Shown here in pieces: positions 60,413-64,000 of a stretch of DNA of 64,000 bases (the first letter of the stretch is position 1; each line of letters begins with the position of its first letter). Below the pieces are notes generated by a model. The model saw only the letters and a list, made by a program, of their open reading frames with translations. It had not been told where the DNA came from and ran no database searches. Source of the DNA: Sediminibacterium sp. (GTDB taxonomy: Bacteria > Bacteroidota > Bacteroidia > Chitinophagales > Chitinophagaceae); contig QYPL01000014.1 in NCBI GenBank assembly GCA_007280515.1, forward strand, positions 1 through 64,000. Direction: 5' to 3'. A program made the translations under genes and the position numbers.

Positions 60413-60437
60413 TAATTTAGCGTTTCAAAATACCAAA

Positions 60438-61103
60438 ATGGCCGTATTAAAATTTAGAGTTTCTTGGGAAGAGGATGATGCGATATACCGTGATGTTTTG
60501 GTGAAGCACACACAAAATTTTCAAGACTTACATATTATTATATTAAAAGCTTTTGAATTTGACCAAAAGCATGATGCTACTTTTTATAGAAGCAACGATA
60601 CTTGGCAAAGGGGTAGAGAGATTAGTAAAGAAGTGTACGATCGTGCTTATAAAGTAGCTCCTTTATTAATGGAAGAGACTATTATTGGTTCTGAAATAAT
60701 TGATACCAATCAACATTTTATTTACGAATACGATTTTGTAAAGTCATGGTCTTTTTTAATTCAACTTATACAAGTGGTTAAAAATGCCAATGCAGATATG
60801 ACGCTTGAATATCCGCTGGTATCTCGTATTGAAGGAGTGGGTCCTATGCAATATGGCACCAAGGGTTTACTGGGTGAAAAATTTGCAGACATTGAAGAGA
60901 AATATGATTTGAATGAAGCGGCCGAAGGATTTGGAGAGGAAGGAGAAGAAGACGCGCATGCGTCTGATGATGGAGGTGATGATGGAGGTGATGACGGAGG
61001 CGATGATGGTGACAATACTGAAGACAGCGATGAAGAAGACGCTGATGATAACAAGCAGGATAATGAGTCTGGTTCTGGGTTTTTCGAAGGAGAAGCTTTT
61101 TAG
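60438..61103 (+). CDS. pRiA4b ORF-3-like protein with acidic repeat tail
   Basis: A 221-residue protein. Residues 1-155 match the plasmid pRiA4b ORF-3-like / IS1096 TnpR-like fold by segments such as YRDVLVKHTQNFQDLHIIILKAFEFD, DATFYRSNDTW and FIYEYDFVKSW. The tail (160-221) is dominated by Asp, Glu and Gly, with DDGG repeated from four 12-base units at 60966-61013. The role is unknown. Despite family names that mention insertion elements, no transposase or inverted repeats are near. Confidence 0.7.
   Translation: MAVLKFRVSWEEDDAIYRDVLVKHTQNFQDLHIIILKAFEFDQKHDATFYRSNDTWQRGREISKEVYDRAYKVAPLLMEETIIGSEIIDTNQHFIYEYDFVKSWSFLIQLIQVVKNANADMTLEYPLVSRIEGVGPMQYGTKGLLGEKFADIEEKYDLNEAAEGFGEEGEEDAHASDDGGDDGGDDGGDDGDNTEDSDEEDADDNKQDNESGSGFFEGEAF
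60966..61013. repeat. Four 12-bp tandem repeats in coding sequence
   Basis: GATGATGGAGGT occurs twice exactly, then with two and with three changes, encoding DDGG units in the acidic tail. In-frame length change would not break the gene. Confidence 0.75.
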
Positions 61104-61156
61104 TTCTATAATTTCATTTTACTTATTTATTTCAAATTTAAACTAGTCCAAGTATT

Positions 61157-62044
61157 TTGTCTAAAACCGTTTACATCGTAATGGGTCCTACCGCTGTAGG
61201 AAAAACAAGTTTCGCAGTAGCGCTTGCAAAAGTATTAGATACAGAAATTATTTCAGCAGATGCTCGTCAGTGTTATCAAGAAATGAATATAGGAGTGGCT
61301 AGGCCAAGCAAAGAAGAATTAAATAGGGTGCCTCATCATTTTATTGCATCAAATTCAATTACTGAAAATATTAATGCTTCTTATTTTGAAAATTGGGCCT
61401 TGAAAAAAGTACAAACTTTATTCACTATAAAGGATGCAGTAGTCATGGTGGGAGGAACGGGTTTATATATTAAAGCATTTTGTGAGGGCTTAGATTTAAT
61501 TCCAGCTATTGAACCAAGCATTCGAGAAAATATTATAGCACAGTATGAGAAATTAGGAATGAGGTGGTTGCAAAAAGAAGTATCGGTAAAAGATCCTCCC
61601 TATTGGGAAAAAGGCGAACAAAAAAATCCACAGCGATTAATGAGGGCCTTAGAAGTAATACTTGGAACCGGTAGCTCTATTCTAAGTTTTCAAAATAAAA
61701 AACCTATTGAAAGGTCTTTTAAGATGGTGAAAATTGGCTTAGAATTAGATAGGGAAGAATTATACCAACGAATAAATGATAGGGTTTTGAACATGATCGA
61801 GCTTGGCTTGGAAAAAGAGGTAAAAGGCTTAGAAGATTATGCTCATTTAAACGCTCTACAAACAGTTGGTTATAGCGAGTGGAAGGACTATTTCGAACAA
61901 AAAATAAGTCGTGAAAAAGTCATAGAAAATATCCAACAAAATACCCGCCATTACGCCAAACGCCAAATGACTTGGTTTAAGCGAGACCCTGCTATTACTT
62001 GGTTTAAGGCAGGTAGTATAGAACCTAAGCAGGTTTTATTATAA
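61157..62044 (+). CDS. miaA: tRNA dimethylallyltransferase
   Basis: A 295-residue MiaA. The P-loop is MGPTAVGKTSFAVALA, followed by ISADARQCYQEMNIGVARPS, GGTGLYIKAF, LQTVGYSEW and a C-terminal TRHYAKRQMTWFKRD. It transfers a dimethylallyl group to A37 of tRNAs reading U-starting codons. The start is a TTG at 61157: the only nearby ATG would begin at the P-loop itself, and a stop at 61139 blocks anything longer. Confidence 0.94.
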   Translation: MSKTVYIVMGPTAVGKTSFAVALAKVLDTEIISADARQCYQEMNIGVARPSKEELNRVPHHFIASNSITENINASYFENWALKKVQTLFTIKDAVVMVGGTGLYIKAFCEGLDLIPAIEPSIRENIIAQYEKLGMRWLQKEVSVKDPPYWEKGEQKNPQRLMRALEVILGTGSSILSFQNKKPIERSFKMVKIGLELDREELYQRINDRVLNMIELGLEKEVKGLEDYAHLNALQTVGYSEWKDYFEQKISREKVIENIQQNTRHYAKRQMTWFKRDPAITWFKAGSIEPKQVLL

Positions 62045-62170
62045 TAGTTTAATATTTTTAGAAATTAACATATTAGAAACTATACCCATCCAAATTATTG
62101 TTATTTTTGACCCCTAATATAGCCATTAATATAATGGTATATTCATTACATTTTATTTAAAACTTTAAGA

Positions 62171-63499
62171 ATGCAAAAATTAGGAAGCATCCTACTGGTA
62201 AGTCTTTTTTTATTGACTGGAACTCTGGCAAAAAGCCAAACCATTCAATTTGAAAAATATACTTTACCCAACGGATTAAAAATTATTTTACATGAAGACC
62301 ATTCTGCACCTGTGGTGGCAGTAACGGCACTTTATCATGTAGGTTCAAAAAACGAAGACACTGCAAGAACAGGATTCGCCCATTTCTTTGAACATTTATT
62401 ATTTGAAGGTTCAGACAATATTAAAAGAGGTGAATTTGATAAGTATGTGACCAATGCAGGAGGCGCTTTAAATGCAAACACTTCACAAGACCGTACTTTC
62501 TATTATGAATTATTACCTTCTAACCAAGTTGACCTTGGTCTTTGGTTAGAAAGTGAGCGTATGATGCATGCTAAAATTGAACAAATTGGTGTGAATACAC
62601 AACGCGAAGTAGTAAAAGAAGAAAAGCGTCAAAGAATGGATAACCGTCCTTACGGTTCTTTTTTAACTGAAATGTTAAAGAGAGCTTATAAAGTGCATCC
62701 CTACCAATGGTCACCTATTGGAAGTATGGATCATTTAAATGCTGCCAAACTAGAAGAGTTTATTCAATTTTATAAAACTTATTATGTTCCTAATAATTGT
62801 GTATTATCTATTGCGGGGGATATTAATATTCCAGCATTAAAGAAAAAAATTGAAGCTTATTTTGGTCCTATTGCAAAAGGGAGCTTTCCTATTAACCGTC
62901 CTACTATTAAAGAACCTCCTTTAGGTGGTGAAGTGCGTGACAATATTTATGATAATATACAGTTACCAGCTATATTCCATGCTTACCGTGCACCTAAGCA
63001 AGGGGGTGATGAATATTATGCATTTAATGTACTCTCTACTATTTTATCTGGAGGTGCTTCTTCTAGAATGAATAAGACCTTGGTAGATACAAAACAATTA
63101 GCGGTAGCGGCTCAATCGGTACCTTTCTTTAATGAAGACGATGGCTTATTTATTGCATTAACTATTGCCAATATGGGCGTTAAGGTAGAAACTTTGGAAG
63201 CAAGTATGGATAGTGTGGTGAATGAATTAAAGTTGGGACTTGTGGGAGAGCGTGAATTTCAAAAAGTGAAAAACCAAATTACCACCGACTTAGTAAATAG
63301 CAAGGCTACCATGGCAGGTATTGCAGAAAGTCTAGCCAATAATGAAGTGTATTTTGGCGATGCCAATTTAATTAATACCGAATTAGTGAAGTACAATAAA
63401 GTAACTAGAGAAGATGTTTTGAAAGTTGCAAAAAAATATTTGAATAAAGACAACAGGGTAGTGCTTCATTATTTACCAAAAGAAAAAACAACTAAATAA
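62171..63499 (+). CDS. M16 (pitrilysin-type) zinc peptidase, catalytic subunit
   Basis: A 442-residue exported protein with a signal peptide ending AKSQ. The inverted zinc motif HFFEH (71-75) is intact and the distal Glu occurs in EVVKEEKRQR. Two M16 domain halves are present (N-terminal catalytic, C-terminal inactive). A -7 box TATTTTTG (62102-62109) and a small hairpin (near 62117-62136) lie upstream. The following gene is a second M16 paralogue, suggesting a two-subunit protease in the envelope. Confidence 0.92.
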   Translation: MQKLGSILLVSLFLLTGTLAKSQTIQFEKYTLPNGLKIILHEDHSAPVVAVTALYHVGSKNEDTARTGFAHFFEHLLFEGSDNIKRGEFDKYVTNAGGALNANTSQDRTFYYELLPSNQVDLGLWLESERMMHAKIEQIGVNTQREVVKEEKRQRMDNRPYGSFLTEMLKRAYKVHPYQWSPIGSMDHLNAAKLEEFIQFYKTYYVPNNCVLSIAGDINIPALKKKIEAYFGPIAKGSFPINRPTIKEPPLGGEVRDNIYDNIQLPAIFHAYRAPKQGGDEYYAFNVLSTILSGGASSRMNKTLVDTKQLAVAAQSVPFFNEDDGLFIALTIANMGVKVETLEASMDSVVNELKLGLVGEREFQKVKNQITTDLVNSKATMAGIAESLANNEVYFGDANLINTELVKYNKVTREDVLKVAKKYLNKDNRVVLHYLPKEKTTK

Positions 63500-63532
63500 G
63501 TAAGGCTATTCAAAGAGTCAAAAAATAATTTT

Positions 63533-64000
63533 ATGAAAAAATATATATACAGCGTTTTATTATGTTTGCCCTTCTTTACAATGGCACAAACATTGGATAG
63601 AACTAAGTCTCCTGCACCCGCGAAGGCACCTTTAATACAAGTGGCTAGCCCTGTTAAATTTACTTTAGCGAACGGCTTGCAAGTGTTTGTAGTTAAAAAT
63701 ACAAAACTTCCGAAAGTCACTGCTACTTTAGCTTTAGATGTAGACGGATTCAAAGAAGGGGATAAGGCAGGCTTGGCCGACATGTCAGGACAACTACTAA
63801 AAAGAGGAACTGCTACTAAGTCAAAAGCGGAGTTAGACGAAGCGGTTGAATTTTTAGGAGGTAGTTTATCTACATCAAGTCAAAGTGCATCAGTAAGTTC
63901 TTTAAAAAATAATTTTACCAAATTAATGGAGTTAATGGCGGAAGTCATTTTACATCCAGCTCTAAATGTAGATGAATTAGAAAAAGTAAGAAAGCAAACT
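63533..64000 (+). CDS. M16-family peptidase-like protein, partial, catalytic motif lost
   Basis: The first 156 residues, cut by the window end. A signal peptide (1-18, ending TMAQ) is followed by the M16 N-terminal strand LANGLQVFVVKN and the helix where HxxEH should lie. Here it reads GLADMSGQLLKRGT, so both His and the Glu are absent. It is the expected non-catalytic partner of the M16 gene ending 33 bases upstream. The remainder is not visible. Confidence 0.85.
   Translation, partial: MKKYIYSVLLCLPFFTMAQTLDRTKSPAPAKAPLIQVASPVKFTLANGLQVFVVKNTKLPKVTATLALDVDGFKEGDKAGLADMSGQLLKRGTATKSKAELDEAVEFLGGSLSTSSQSASVSSLKNNFTKLMELMAEVILHPALNVDELEKVRKQT

Noticed and set aside
60966..61013. GGDD repeats as a diguanylate cyclase motif
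   Set aside because: The string is part of an acidic low-complexity tail; there is no GGDEF domain.
60761..61054. Minus-strand ORF with Ser/Pro repeats (SSPPSSPP)
   Set aside because: It is the antisense shadow of the DDGG repeat tail of the pRiA4b ORF-3-like gene; low complexity, no start context or homology.
60438..61103. Insertion-element remnant, because the family name mentions IS1096
   Set aside because: No transposase, inverted repeats or target duplication nearby; the name reflects where the domain was first seen.

Overview
The window is an AT-rich stretch of a Bacteroidota chromosome, most likely from the Chitinophagaceae or a near relative; the family level is inference. The evidence is lineage-typical proteins: a Porin_10-type outer-membrane protein, a DUF5689 lipoprotein, an HYC_CC_PP-type Cys-rich exported protein, CarboxypepD_reg-like and SusC-like barrel proteins, a YkgJ Cys-cluster protein and a LuxE-like ligase. 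Several genes are also preceded by the Bacteroidota promoter pattern TTTG-N19-22-TAnnTTTG, usually a few bases before the start codon and without a Shine-Dalgarno sequence. I see no transposase, integrase, phage gene, CRISPR array or tRNA gene. The gene order looks like stable core chromosome.

Layout. 1-180: 5S rRNA (probably the end of an rRNA operon) and its terminator. 195-3000: a methyltransferase, a glycine-rich RRM protein and the rpsF-rpsR-rplI operon, all on the minus strand. 3033-7433: a secreted EEP-fold nuclease/phosphatase gene divergent from a large outer-membrane barrel and a DUF5689 lipoprotein, a plausible extracellular nucleic-acid or phosphoester utilisation locus. 7518-13621: htpG, recJ, a polyprenyl synthetase, a HAD phosphatase and a PlsC-like acyltransferase. 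13651-18465: thioesterase, dipeptide epimerase, proline dehydrogenase, thyA, folA and an apparently degenerate methyltransferase. 18478-26128: an RsmF-like RNA methyltransferase, exported DPBB and rhodanese-thioredoxin proteins, fmt, a SlyD-like FKBP, pepT, ExbB/ExbD and prmC. 26149-36427: hbd, Mrp, cmk, ispH, an ABC-F ATPase, a small XRE-like regulator with a palindromic upstream site, and gcvP.

36428-48183: YkgJ protein, MFS exporter, deoxynucleoside kinase, folK, sppA, an ABC-2 permease, an SRPBCC protein, queG, a TetA-like MFS protein, purine nucleoside phosphorylase and a Porin_10 protein. 48289-50156: a metal-flavoured patch with a Cys-rich exported protein and a secreted HMA-domain protein carrying a metallothionein-like CC-repeat tail, facing a barrel-like protein. 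50220-53422: a tight minus-strand operon of M42 aminopeptidase, class I glutamine amidotransferase and an unrecognised ATP-grasp-like protein; this is the best candidate for an uncharacterised pathway. 53521-57183: a LuxE-like ligase, a membrane-anchored protein with a possible winged-helix cytoplasmic domain, a 339-base intergenic region with two strong hairpins, and dapD. 57302-64000: TsaC, a GT9 glycosyltransferase, CCA-adding enzyme, a pRiA4b-ORF3-like protein with an acidic repeat tail, miaA, and an M16 peptidase gene followed by an apparently inactive M16 paralogue cut by the window edge.

Housekeeping functions cluster by theme without forming one pathway: folate and thymidylate (thyA, folA, folK, fmt), translation and tRNA/rRNA modification (rpsF/rpsR/rplI, prmC, queG, miaA, tsaC, cca, RsmF-like), isoprenoid synthesis (ispH, polyprenyl synthetase), cell wall (dapD, epimerase) and envelope proteins. 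Functional names rest on motif reading by eye, with no database search.
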